Positions 24,898-33,194 of a stretch of 64,000 bases of DNA are shown here, one piece after another; within the stretch, counting starts at the first letter, position 1, and each line of letters starts with the position of its first letter. The notes under the pieces were generated by a model that saw nothing but the letters and a program-made list of their open reading frames with translations, was not told the origin of the DNA and searched no databases. This stretch comes from Psychroserpens algicola (GTDB lineage: Bacteria; Bacteroidota; Bacteroidia; Flavobacteriales; Flavobacteriaceae). Where the stretch lies: assembly GCF_014526325.1 (NCBI RefSeq), contig NZ_JACNMJ010000001.1, forward strand, positions 186,001 to 250,000, in the 5' to 3' direction. The position numbers and the translations under genes were made by a program.

Positions 24898-25061
24898 GTT
24901 ACACGTTAGTTTGTGTTGTTAATATTATGTTTTTTTATAAAAATTTGCCGTTTGTATCTAAAGTCATTTTTAATTCTATCGCATATCGATTCGTGTACGG
25001 TATATTAGATATACGTTTTTATGGTACGTTTAGATGTTAAAATTTCAAGGATGCCTTACAA

Positions 25062-25391
25062 TTAATCCATGTCATCTAAATCATCATCATCTCCTGCTAA
25101 ATCTGGATCTTGAACTGCATCTGGATCATCGTTATCAAAATCTTCATAATCATCTTCATCATAATTTTCCATAGTCACTTCTAATTTTGTACTTACTTTA
25201 ACTAGGTACTTTGTATCCTCGGTTGTGACTTCAACAGCTTCAACAATTTCATTATTGGCATTTCTAAATGATATGATATGATCATCATCATATCCATCGG
25301 GATATTTATCAACCAATAGTGCTAAGATTTCAGGTGTTAACTTTTTAAAATCTACAATAACTCGTTTTAAGTTTGCGTCTTTGTGTTTCAT
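25062..25391 (-). CDS. Acidic small protein, last gene of the polyamine operon
   Basis: 109 aa. The N-terminal half looks folded (NLKRVIVDFKKLTPEILALLVDKYPDGY), while the last 35 residues are almost all Asp/Glu (MENYDEDDYEDF, DDDDLDDMD). No enzyme motif. The poly-acidic tail could bind cations, including polyamines, which would fit its place 42 bp after the GNAT/nitrilase gene; that is only an inference. The same half-domain arrangement is a recurring hypothetical in this bacterial family as far as I recall. Confidence 0.65.
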   Translation of the reverse strand: MKHKDANLKRVIVDFKKLTPEILALLVDKYPDGYDDDHIISFRNANNEIVEAVEVTTEDTKYLVKVSTKLEVTMENYDEDDYEDFDNDDPDAVQDPDLAGDDDDLDDMD

Positions 25392-25433
25392 TTTTTTATA
25401 ATAATTGGAGCTAATTTATGATAAATATACTAT

Positions 25434-26963
25434 TTATTCTTTTACACGTATAACGTCATAAACATCTTTTCTTCGGTCTTTTAAATTTTTCACCGCACCA
25501 AAAGAGTGTAATTCTCTCAATAAGCTCAAATCGACATCTGCAACCAGTATCATTTCAGTATTAGTTGTGGCTTCAGCTTTGATTCCATTACTTGGAAATG
25601 AGAAATCACAAGGTGTAAATACTGCAGATTGCGCATACTGGATATCCATATTATTTACGTTTGGTAAATTACCAACGCTACCAGCAATAGCAACATAACA
25701 CTCATTTTCTATGGCTCTTGCCTGCGCACACAAACGTACTCGAGAATATCCGTTTTGAGTATCGGTTAGGAAAGGCACAAACAGAATATCCATACCTTCA
25801 TCAGCTAATAATCTTGATAATTCTGGAAACTCAGAATCATAACATATTAAAATGCCTATTTTACCAGCATCTGTTTCAAAAGTATTTAATTTATGACCTC
25901 TTTGCATGCCCCAAACTTTAGCTTCATCTGGAGTGACATGAATTTTTTCATAGCGTTCTAAACTACCATCTCTACGACATAAGTAACCAACATTAAACAA
26001 CTTATCTTCTATAAGTTCTGGCATGCTTCCAGTAATGATATTGATATTGTACGAAATAGATAATTGTTGCATTTTTTCAACAATAACCTGAGTATATTTA
26101 GCTAATTCTCTGATAGCATCTGGTTCGTGCATGTGATTATACTTCGCCATCAATGGTGCATTGAAAAACTCTGGAAACAACGCAAAATCAGATCTGTATG
26201 CTGCTACGCTATCCACAAAATATTCGACTTGCTGCATCAACTCCTCTAAGCTGTTATAGGTTCGCATTTGCCATTGAATAAGACCCAATCTCACGACTGT
26301 TTTTACAGTACTAGCAACTTTTGTTTTTTTTGTGTAATAGATATTATCCCATTCCATTAATACCGCATACTCATTAGAAGCTGTATCACCTTCCAGATAG
26401 CCTTTTAAAATGCGAACCGGATGAAAATCATTAGAAATTTGAAAATTCAAAACAGGATCATGTATTTCCTTTCGTTTTACTTTTTCAATATATTCTTTAG
26501 GTGTTAATGCTTTATGTTTATGGTAATTAGGCATTCTTCCTCCAAATACAATACCTTTCAAATTTAAGTTTTCGCAGATTTCCTTTCGGTAATCATACAA
26601 ACGACGACCTAAACGCAAACCTCTGTATTCGGGTTTGATAAACACATCTATTCCGTATAAAATATCACCATCAGGATCATGATTTTTGAAAGAATCCCCT
26701 TTAATAATATCGGCATAGGTATGATTATCGTCAATACTATCGTAATCTACAATTAATGACAATGCGCATCCTGCAATATTTCCATCTATTTTGATAACGA
26801 CTTGTCCTTCAGGAAATATTGATGTTAATTGTTGGATATGCTGTTTTTTCCAATAGGAATTCAATACACCTCCATAGGATTCGAGTGTTGCAGATTTCAA
26901 TTCTTCGAAATCATCAACAGTCAAATATTTCAGCTCTATATTTTCAATTTTATGGTCTTCCAT
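25434..26963 (-). CDS. GNAT acetyltransferase fused to carbon-nitrogen hydrolase
   Basis: 509 aa fusion. Residues about 10-200: GNAT domain with VDDFEEL, an acidic VIKIDGNIAGCAL strand and RGLRLGRRLYDYR, the acetyl-CoA loop. Residues about 220-505: nitrilase-superfamily amidase with the Glu-Lys-Cys triad in FALFPEFFNAP, YEKIHVTPDE and GILICYDSEFPEL. It overlaps the start of the deoxyhypusine-synthase homologue's stop by one base. In an operon for putrescine synthesis, N-acylated or N-carbamoylated polyamines are natural candidate substrates. That is inferred from position. Confidence 0.85.
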   Translation of the reverse strand: MEDHKIENIELKYLTVDDFEELKSATLESYGGVLNSYWKKQHIQQLTSIFPEGQVVIKIDGNIAGCALSLIVDYDSIDDNHTYADIIKGDSFKNHDPDGDILYGIDVFIKPEYRGLRLGRRLYDYRKEICENLNLKGIVFGGRMPNYHKHKALTPKEYIEKVKRKEIHDPVLNFQISNDFHPVRILKGYLEGDTASNEYAVLMEWDNIYYTKKTKVASTVKTVVRLGLIQWQMRTYNSLEELMQQVEYFVDSVAAYRSDFALFPEFFNAPLMAKYNHMHEPDAIRELAKYTQVIVEKMQQLSISYNINIITGSMPELIEDKLFNVGYLCRRDGSLERYEKIHVTPDEAKVWGMQRGHKLNTFETDAGKIGILICYDSEFPELSRLLADEGMDILFVPFLTDTQNGYSRVRLCAQARAIENECYVAIAGSVGNLPNVNNMDIQYAQSAVFTPCDFSFPSNGIKAEATTNTEMILVADVDLSLLRELHSFGAVKNLKDRRKDVYDVIRVKE

Positions 26964-27946
26964 TACAGTCCTAGAAGGTAAGCAAATATTAATGGTGCTA
27001 CAATTGTGGCGTCACTTTCGATGATAAATTTTGGTGTATCAATATCAAGTTTACCCCAAGTTATTTTTTCATTAGGAACAGCTCCAGAGTACGATCCATA
27101 ACTGGTTGTAGAATCACTTATCTGGCAAAAATAACTCCAGAAAGGTGTGTCTGTACGCTCCATATCCTGATACAACATTGGCACTACACAAATAGGGAAA
27201 TCTCCTGCAATGCCACCTCCAATCTGAAAGAACCCTATCCCATTATCTGAATTATCGGTATACCAATCTGCCAAAAACGTCATGTATTCAATTCCTGATT
27301 TCATGGTACTGGCTTTTAATTCGCCTTTAAGTACATAACTGGCAAAGATATTCCCCATCGTGCTGTCTTCCCATCCTGGACAAACAATAGGCAGGTTTTT
27401 TTCAGCAGCTGCATACATCCAAGAATCTTTTAAGTCGATTTCATAATGCTCTTCTAACACACCAGAAAGTAATAGTTTATACATGTACTCATGAGGCAAA
27501 TAACGCTCACCTTTAGCTTCGGCATCTTTCCATATTTTCACGATATGCTCTTGTATTCTTCGGAATGCTTCTTCTTCAGGAATACAAGTATCGGTAACTC
27601 TGTTTAAGCCTTTTTCTAATAAATCCCATTCATCTTGAGCTGTTAAATCACGATAATGAGGCACGCGCTTATAGTGTGAATGTGCGACTAAATTCATGAT
27701 ATCCTCTTCTAAGTTGGCTCCAGTACAGGATACAATATGTACTTTATCCTGACGAATCATTTCTGCAAATATCTTTCCTAATTCGGCTGTACTCATGGCA
27801 CCAGCAAGAGACACTAACATTTTTGACCCTGAATTTAACTGGGCTTCATATCCTTTTGCTGCATCTACTAAAGCTGCTGCATTAAAGTGTAAATAATACT
27901 TTTCTATAAATTGTGAAATACTTCCTTTAGTTGTCATCGTCGTCAT
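26963..27946 (-). CDS. Deoxyhypusine synthase family protein, probable homospermidine synthase
   Basis: 327 aa. The deoxyhypusine-synthase fold is recognisable: LVSLAGAMSTAELGKIFAEMI and CTGANLEEDIMNLVAH (NAD-binding), PIVCPGWEDSTMGN, FQIGGGIAGDFPICV and SGAVPNEKITWGKLD with the catalytic Lys of the WGK motif. Bacteria have no eIF5A, so the protein substrate of eukaryotic DHS is absent; bacterial homologues next to polyamine genes have been linked to NAD-dependent aminobutyl transfer onto putrescine, giving homospermidine. Here it overlaps agmatinase by 20 bp in a speA-speB operon. Role inferred from family and position. Confidence 0.82.
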   Translation of the reverse strand: MTTMTTKGSISQFIEKYYLHFNAAALVDAAKGYEAQLNSGSKMLVSLAGAMSTAELGKIFAEMIRQDKVHIVSCTGANLEEDIMNLVAHSHYKRVPHYRDLTAQDEWDLLEKGLNRVTDTCIPEEEAFRRIQEHIVKIWKDAEAKGERYLPHEYMYKLLLSGVLEEHYEIDLKDSWMYAAAEKNLPIVCPGWEDSTMGNIFASYVLKGELKASTMKSGIEYMTFLADWYTDNSDNGIGFFQIGGGIAGDFPICVVPMLYQDMERTDTPFWSYFCQISDSTTSYGSYSGAVPNEKITWGKLDIDTPKFIIESDATIVAPLIFAYLLGL

Positions 27947-28868
27947 TAAATTTAGAAACCTTGTTATTAGCTATTTTAGATGCGTTAAAATTGTTATCAA
28001 AATCATCATCTGCATCATCATTCAAAAATTTATAAGTAAGCATTTTATAATACAATTTAGCCGCTAAAAAATCTGAAGATTTTTCTTTTGGATTAGGACA
28101 TAATTCTACAATATCAAAACCTACTACATTTTTTTCTTCAAACACCTGACGTAAAAACTCTATCGTTTCATACCACAATAATCCTCCAGGCTCTGGAGTT
28201 CCTGTTGATGGCATAATTGAAGGATCAAAAGCATCGAGATCAAAAGTGATATACACATTATCGGTCATTTGATCAATTGCAGAATCCATCCAGCTATCAT
28301 CTTCAGCCATTTCGTGAGCAAAGTATGCTTTTTCAGTATCCATTACTGTTGTTTCCATAACATCCATACTACGAATTCCAACCTGAATCAAATTTGTTGT
28401 TTGACTTGCTTCATATACAGCACAAGCATGATTACATCGACTTCCCTGATATTCTTTTCTGAGATCGGCATGTGCATCAATTTGTAAAACCGTTAGATTA
28501 TCGAAACATTCGTTAAAAGCTCTAATGGTTCCGATAGATATAGAATGCTCACCTCCAAAAGTCGTAACAAATTTGTTCTTTTTAATATAAGTTTTAGCTG
28601 TTTTATGAACAGCATCAACCATCTGTTCTGGCGATGAATTTTCAGTCACAGGTTCGGCTAAATACACACCTTGCTTATACACTTCTGTTTCAGTCTCAAT
28701 GTCGTAAAGCTCCATGTTTTCGGAAGCATTCAAAAAAGCTTCAGGTCCTTGATCTGCTCCTTTTTGCCAGGTACTTGTACCATCATAAGGTACTGGAATT
28801 AATACAATTTTAGAACTGTCTAATTTAGAATACTGGTCTTCTATTCCTGCGTAAGTTTTAGTTTTCAT
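27927..28868 (-). CDS. speB: Agmatinase (ureohydrolase family)
   Basis: 313 aa. Manganese-ligand motifs of ureohydrolases: GGEHSISIGT, QIDAHADLRKEYQG and FDLDAFDPSIMPSTGTPEPGG. It hydrolyses agmatine to putrescine and urea, consistent with arginine decarboxylase 8 bp upstream. The C-terminus has an unusual Asp/Asn-rich tail (NDDADDDFDNNF, KFNDDDDN), the end of which overlaps the next gene. A tail like this is not needed for activity. Confidence 0.88.
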   Translation of the reverse strand: MKTKTYAGIEDQYSKLDSSKIVLIPVPYDGTSTWQKGADQGPEAFLNASENMELYDIETETEVYKQGVYLAEPVTENSSPEQMVDAVHKTAKTYIKKNKFVTTFGGEHSISIGTIRAFNECFDNLTVLQIDAHADLRKEYQGSRCNHACAVYEASQTTNLIQVGIRSMDVMETTVMDTEKAYFAHEMAEDDSWMDSAIDQMTDNVYITFDLDAFDPSIMPSTGTPEPGGLLWYETIEFLRQVFEEKNVVGFDIVELCPNPKEKSSDFLAAKLYYKMLTYKFLNDDADDDFDNNFNASKIANNKVSKFNDDDDN

Positions 28869-28876
28869 TTTTTTAA

Positions 28877-30331
28877 TTATTGAGTATTTAAGGATGTTTC
28901 TAATATTTTGGATGTAGGTTCTGAAGTCTCCATATTATTTTCATATCCTAGTATTTTAAGTAAGTCTTCACTTTTTTGTTGTTCATTAAATAGTTTTGTG
29001 GTGATGTTACCTTCATCATCCTTATCAATTAAAATATGCTTTGGTGATGGAATTAAACAGTGTTGTAATCCTCCAAATCCTCCAATAGTTTCCTGGTAAG
29101 CTCCTGTATTGAAAAATCCAATATATAAGGGTTTGTCTTTATTGTACTTTGGAAGGTAAATAGCATTCATATGCTGTTCGCTATTGTAATAATCATCACT
29201 ATCACAAGTTAAACCACCTAAGAGGACACGTTCGTAACTATCATGCCATCGGTTGATTGGAAGCATGATAAAACGCTTGTTGATGGCCCAAGTATCTGGT
29301 AATGTTGTGATGAATGACGAGTTAATCATATTCCACTTTTCACGATCGTTTTGTTGTTTTTGATATAATATTTCATAGATCGCTCCGCCACTTTCACCTA
29401 CTGTAAAGCTTCCAAATTCTGTAAAAATATGAGGCACATCAACACCTTCTTCTTCACAAACTAGTTTGATTTGATTTACAATTTCATCAACCATATATGC
29501 ATAATCAAAATCAAATGCTAAAGAGTTTTTAATCGGAAATCCGCCACCAATGTTTAAACTGTCTAATGAAGGACAAATTTTCTTCAGGCTGGTATACACC
29601 TTTAAACACTTGGACAATTCGTTCCAGTAATATGCATTATCACGAATTCCTGTGTTGATAAAAAAGTGAAGCATTTTAAGTTCTACGTTCTCATTATTCT
29701 GAATTTGATTCTTATAAAAAGGCACAATGTTTTTATAACCAATACCAAGTCTAGACGTATAGAATTCAAATTTAGGTTCTTCTTCCGAAGCTATTCTAAT
29801 TCCAACATTAAACTTCCCGTTGATTTCAGCTGATAAGAGTTCAATTTCTTCGTAATTATCAATAATAGGAATTGCATTTTTATGACCATTATTAATCAAT
29901 CTTGCAATATTGGTCACATACTGAGCACGTTTAAATCCGTTGCTAATCACAAAAGTGTCGTTAGTTATCTTTCCTTCTGCTTTTAAACGTTCAACAATAT
30001 CAATATCAAAAGCTGATGACGTTTCGATATGAATATTATTTTTTAAAGCCTCATCTAAAACATGCTTAAAATGTGAACTTTTGGTACAATAACAATAGTT
30101 GTATTTACCCTTATAATTGTTCTTTTCTATAGCATCGGCAAACCATTGTTTAGCACGATTTATATTATTAGATATTTGAGGTAAATAGGTGAACTTTAAT
30201 GGAGCGCCATACTGTTCAACCAATTGCATAAGGTTGACGTCATGAAATTCTAAAGTTTTATTTTCAAGTTTAAATTCTGGTTGTGGAAAATCAAAAGTTT
30301 GATTTACCAAATCAATATATTTTGTATTCAT
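28877..30331 (-). CDS. speA: Arginine decarboxylase, PLP fold III type
   Basis: 484 aa. Alanine-racemase-fold decarboxylase: NYCYCTKSSHFKHVL holds the PLP Lys; HIETSSAFDIDIV, FFINTGIRDNAYYWNEL and NIGGGFPIKNSL form the barrel; the C-terminal beta domain has GLTCDSDDYYNSEQ and GFFNTGAYQETIGG around the catalytic Cys-Asp and Tyr. Arginine specificity is inferred from similarity to the Bacteroidetes enzyme and from the agmatinase gene next to it. Shorter than the 630-aa SpeA of proteobacteria. A promoter about 350 bp upstream gives a long leader with a small ORF. Confidence 0.85.
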   Translation of the reverse strand: MNTKYIDLVNQTFDFPQPEFKLENKTLEFHDVNLMQLVEQYGAPLKFTYLPQISNNINRAKQWFADAIEKNNYKGKYNYCYCTKSSHFKHVLDEALKNNIHIETSSAFDIDIVERLKAEGKITNDTFVISNGFKRAQYVTNIARLINNGHKNAIPIIDNYEEIELLSAEINGKFNVGIRIASEEEPKFEFYTSRLGIGYKNIVPFYKNQIQNNENVELKMLHFFINTGIRDNAYYWNELSKCLKVYTSLKKICPSLDSLNIGGGFPIKNSLAFDFDYAYMVDEIVNQIKLVCEEEGVDVPHIFTEFGSFTVGESGGAIYEILYQKQQNDREKWNMINSSFITTLPDTWAINKRFIMLPINRWHDSYERVLLGGLTCDSDDYYNSEQHMNAIYLPKYNKDKPLYIGFFNTGAYQETIGGFGGLQHCLIPSPKHILIDKDDEGNITTKLFNEQQKSEDLLKILGYENNMETSEPTSKILETSLNTQ

Positions 30332-30457
30332 TATATGTTTAAAAAAGTTAAATGTAAAAGGTAAAGGTTAACACGAGGTTAAGCTAAAATGAAATTGATA
30401 TCAAAAACTAACGACATGTAGCCCTTTTGAAATCAAAACATTAAACACAAATAGATA

Positions 30458-30625
30458 TCATACCTGCAGTTGAGGATGAGTAGTAGGAATAAAGCCATAC
30501 AAGTGTTGGCTCATAAAAATGTAGTAAGCGGAAGTTAGCTCTAAAATTCGGTTACTTAATCTATAAGCAGCTTTTGAATATGACTTCCTGATGTTCAAAA
30601 ACCCGAACGTAAAAACACGTTTCAA
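30458..30625 (-). CDS. Candidate leader ORF of the speA operon
   Basis: 55 codons open from TTG 30625 to TGA 30458, bounded upstream by TAG; an internal ATG at 30514 would give 18 aa. The product starts MKRVFTFGFLNIRKSYS, is basic and aromatic, and ends THPQLQV. It is not in a known family I recognise. It lies between the candidate promoter (30678-30705) and speA, so it would be the first thing translated. Reasonable as a regulatory leader peptide or small protein; a chance ORF cannot be excluded because the start is TTG. Confidence 0.4.
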   Translation of the reverse strand: MKRVFTFGFLNIRKSYSKAAYRLSNRILELTSAYYIFMSQHLYGFIPTTHPQLQV

Positions 30626-30646
30626 TTTGTTCAGCTAAATGCTATG

Positions 30647-30673
30647 ATCTTTTGTAATATTATTTCAAAAGAT
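30647..30673. promoter_or_regulatory. Inverted repeat at the expected speA transcription start
   Basis: ATCTTTTG (30647-30654) and CAAAAGAT (30666-30673), perfect 8-bp arms around 11 bp. It lies directly after the -7 element on the minus strand, so it is either an operator over +1 or a 5'-end mRNA hairpin. Confidence 0.5.
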
Positions 30674-30677
30674 GGCG

Positions 30678-30705
30678 CAAATTTAATTTATTTTTTGACA
30701 CACAA
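30678..30705 (-). promoter_or_regulatory. Candidate promoter of the speA operon
   Basis: On the minus strand TTG (30705-30703), 17 bp, TAAATTTG (30685-30678), an exact TAnnTTTG match. The start of speA is about 340 nt downstream, an unusually long leader. The other part of this gene-poor stretch (30332-30457) has a TTTTGA-AA-TCAAAA repeat at 30425-30438 and no further ORF worth calling. Confidence 0.5.
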
Positions 30706-30790
30706 CATTTTTTTATGTTTTTTTTGATTTTATTTTTAACTATTATTTTCTGTGTATTAGTGATTTAATCTTTAATTTTATAAATCACTC

Positions 30791-30810
30791 AGTGAAAAGT
30801 GGTTTTCACT
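30791..30810. repeat. Perfect inverted repeat in the 30.8 kb intergenic region
   Basis: AGTGAAAA (30791-30798), GTGG, TTTTCACT (30803-30810). It lies 79 bp before the (+) gene and 106 bp before the (-) promoter. A smaller repeat TACCT-AAA-AGGTA follows at 30827-30839. Either could be an operator. Confidence 0.45.
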
Positions 30811-30863
30811 AACCCAAGTCTTGCATTACCTAAAAGGTATTTTAATACTATAACAAGAGTTAT

Positions 30864-30871
30864 TAGATTTG
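30864..30871 (+). promoter_or_regulatory. Candidate -7 element for the 30889-33189 operon
   Basis: TAGATTTG, an exact TAnnTTTG match, with TTTA 19 bp upstream in place of TTTG. The start codon is 18 bp beyond, so the leader would be short. Confidence 0.4.
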
Positions 30872-30888
30872 ATTAAAACACTATAATT

Positions 30889-31311
30889 ATGAAAACACAA
30901 TTTAATTTTCCAATGAAAAGCTTTGGCTTAATTGCTATGATGATGATAGCAATATTAGCATACAACCCTATGTATGCGCAAACCCAAACAACAGCCACTT
31001 CAACACAATCTAATCAAGAGGTTACTGTTAAAGGAACTGTCAATGATGAAAACGGACCTTTACTAGGTGCGAGTATTACGTTAAAGAATAGTAAAATTGG
31101 AACTGTTTCTGATGAGAACGGAGCATTTACTTTTCCTAAAGCTTTACAACCTGGTGATGTATTAGTATTTAGTTTCTTAGGCTATGAAATGAAAGAAATT
31201 AAAATTCAGAAAAACACAAGCTTTTTAAAAGTCGTATTAGAAACAGACATTGTAGAAATCTTAGGAGCTTTAGAGTCTAATAAGCCTTACAAATCTAAAC
31301 GCTCAAATTAA
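30889..31311 (+). CDS. Carboxypeptidase-regulatory-like domain protein, stand-alone
   Basis: 140 aa. Signal peptide ends about MYAQ (30). Residues 46-120 form one CarboxypepD_reg-like (transthyretin-like) fold: VTVKGTVNDENGPLLGASITLKN is the same opening that SusC receptors carry before their plug, and GTVSDENGAFTFP and LVFSFLGYEMKEI follow. No plug or barrel comes after, so it is a free copy of the receptor's N-terminal extension. The C-terminus is short and basic. It may be secreted to bind a partner in the cell envelope. The gene leads a three-gene (+) operon. Confidence 0.75.
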   Translation: MKTQFNFPMKSFGLIAMMMIAILAYNPMYAQTQTTATSTQSNQEVTVKGTVNDENGPLLGASITLKNSKIGTVSDENGAFTFPKALQPGDVLVFSFLGYEMKEIKIQKNTSFLKVVLETDIVEILGALESNKPYKSKRSN

Positions 31312-31330
31312 CACCTATAACCTTATTTAA

Positions 31331-32344
31331 ATGACATTGATAAGGTACATAGCACTCTTCATTATTGCATTCCAATCTAATGCTCAAATTTCTGATTTTG
31401 ATCATATAGATTTTCGAAAAGCAGATAGCATTGCATTGGCATGCAAAAGTGAAGGGCTAGATAATTTACCTCAACTTTCCTATAAACTGACATCGAATTT
31501 ACATACAGATGTAGAACGGTTTAGAGCGATTTATATGTGGGTGTGTACGAATCTTACAAATGACTACGGGCTTTATGCTAAGAACATGAAAAATCGAGAC
31601 AAGTATCGCAATGATAGTCTTAGTCTTCAAGCATGGAATGACGAGGTTACAAAAGATATTTTTCGTAAGCTAGTAAAACATAAAAAAACCATATGTACTG
31701 GATATGCCTATATTCTGAAAGAGTTATCTAAATTAGCCGATATACAATGTGAAATCATCCATGGTTATGGCCGTACAAGTACCATTAATGTAGCTAAACT
31801 TCATGCACCTAACCATTCCTGGAATGCTGTTATGCTGAATAACAAATGGTATCTCTGTGATCCAACTTGGGCCAGCGGACTAGAAAATCCTGTTTCCGAT
31901 AGTTTAAAATATGAATACATCAAAGGCTTCTTTTTAGTAAACCCAAAATTTTTTGCAGTAAACCACTATCCTATTGACCAAAACTGGACACTTTTAGGTG
32001 ATCAAGCGCCTTCTTTTGAGAGTTTTATGGAAGCGCCAATTATCTATGGCAAGGCTTACAGAAACCTCACAATGCATAGTACTCCCAAAAAATTTCATAA
32101 CTTCATCAATAGATATCAAACGGTTAGGTTTCAATATCAACTTCAAAAATCTGTAACTCAACAACACATCAGATTGGAAATTGACGATGGATTTAACAGT
32201 AAAAAAATACGACCTGAAATCATTTCAACACATGACCAGTCATTAACCTTTGATTATACATTTAATTATGATGGTTTTTATGATGTACATTTGTTTATAG
32301 GTGATGATTTGGTATCAACATATACCTTTAAAGTTAAAAGTTAA
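31331..32344 (+). CDS. Transglutaminase-like (cysteine peptidase fold) exported protein
   Basis: 337 aa with a signal peptide (IALFIIAFQSNAQ). Residues about 55-185 form a transglutaminase-like core, with Cys122 in KTICTGYAYIL, His162 in APNHSWNAV and Asp177 in YLCDPTWASG as the catalytic triad. The C-terminal third is beta-rich and unassigned. Proteins of this kind hydrolyse or rearrange amide bonds in the periplasm or at the surface. It lies 19 bp after the previous gene and 8 bp before a cyclophilin gene, consistent with an envelope-protein operon. Confidence 0.82.
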   Translation: MTLIRYIALFIIAFQSNAQISDFDHIDFRKADSIALACKSEGLDNLPQLSYKLTSNLHTDVERFRAIYMWVCTNLTNDYGLYAKNMKNRDKYRNDSLSLQAWNDEVTKDIFRKLVKHKKTICTGYAYILKELSKLADIQCEIIHGYGRTSTINVAKLHAPNHSWNAVMLNNKWYLCDPTWASGLENPVSDSLKYEYIKGFFLVNPKFFAVNHYPIDQNWTLLGDQAPSFESFMEAPIIYGKAYRNLTMHSTPKKFHNFINRYQTVRFQYQLQKSVTQQHIRLEIDDGFNSKKIRPEIISTHDQSLTFDYTFNYDGFYDVHLFIGDDLVSTYTFKVKS

Positions 32345-32352
32345 TCAAGCTT

Positions 32353-33189
32353 ATGAAAACACACTATAGACTAGTACTGATTTTATCTGTATTTGCACTA
32401 TTATGCAATTGTAAACCTAAATCAGAATCTGTTAACATACCTATTGATGAACGGCAAAAAGTAGAGATGATTACCAGTCATGGTACAATGACATTAGAGT
32501 TATATAATGAAACCCCATTGCATCGCGATAATTTTATAACGCTTATTTCTGAAAAAGCATATGACAGTTTACTGTTTCATAGGGTCATTGAAAATTTCAT
32601 GATTCAAGGTGGTGATCCTGATAGCAAGTATGCAGCATCAGACAATTTGCTAGGTGAAGGTGATTTAAACTATAGAGTAAATGCTGAATTTAATCCTGAT
32701 TTATTTCACAAAAAAGGTGCACTCGCTACTGCACGGGAAGAAAGTCCTAATAGAGCTTCAAGCGCTATGCAATTTTTTATTGTACAAGGAAAAATTTTTA
32801 ACGATAGCCTTTTAGATAGTGCACAGTCAAGAATTAATAAAATGCTTGCCAGACACTATGTAATCAATGATTCGGCATACAAAACACTTTGGGATAGTTT
32901 TTCAAAGGTCATAGATACAGATGATGATGCTCAAATACAAAAACTGAATGATAGTATTAATGTTCTCGCGGAAGACTATACTAACTTTGAGCCTTATACA
33001 ATTCCAGAATCACATCGTAAGGTGTACAAAACCATTGGAGGCACACCTCATCTGGATCAAAATTATACTGTTTTCGGACAAGTTATTGATGGAATGGAAG
33101 TAATTGATTCTGTTGCTAAAACTAAAACTGGAGCGTATGATCGTCCGATTTCAGATGTCAGAATTCTTTCTGTACGTTTAAAACATTAA
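32353..33189 (+). CDS. Cyclophilin-type peptidyl-prolyl isomerase, lipoprotein
   Basis: 278 aa lipoprotein (lipobox LCNC, Cys20). The cyclophilin core is split: residues about 36-155 contain LTLISEKAYDSLLFHRVIENFMIQGGDP and the SSAMQFFIVQG substrate pocket; a helical insertion of about 60 residues (155-215) follows; the fold resumes at HLDQNYTVFGQVIDGMEVID. FHRV, QGGD and the QFFI stretch keep the catalytic Arg, Gln and Phe. It should fold proline-containing envelope proteins in the periplasm. The gene converges with the pseudouridine-synthase gene (5 bp). Confidence 0.85.
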   Translation: MKTHYRLVLILSVFALLCNCKPKSESVNIPIDERQKVEMITSHGTMTLELYNETPLHRDNFITLISEKAYDSLLFHRVIENFMIQGGDPDSKYAASDNLLGEGDLNYRVNAEFNPDLFHKKGALATAREESPNRASSAMQFFIVQGKIFNDSLLDSAQSRINKMLARHYVINDSAYKTLWDSFSKVIDTDDDAQIQKLNDSINVLAEDYTNFEPYTIPESHRKVYKTIGGTPHLDQNYTVFGQVIDGMEVIDSVAKTKTGAYDRPISDVRILSVRLKH

Positions 33190-33194
33190 AACAA

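Noticed and set aside
25062-25391. DNA primase annotation for the acidic protein
   Set aside because: It has no primase motif, is 109 aa long and half acidic. Any such label would be a transferred error.
31331-32344. Eukaryote-like transglutaminase
   Set aside because: Cys-His-Asp triad is present, but the protein is in the size and context of bacterial envelope peptidase-like members. No evidence of cross-linking activity.
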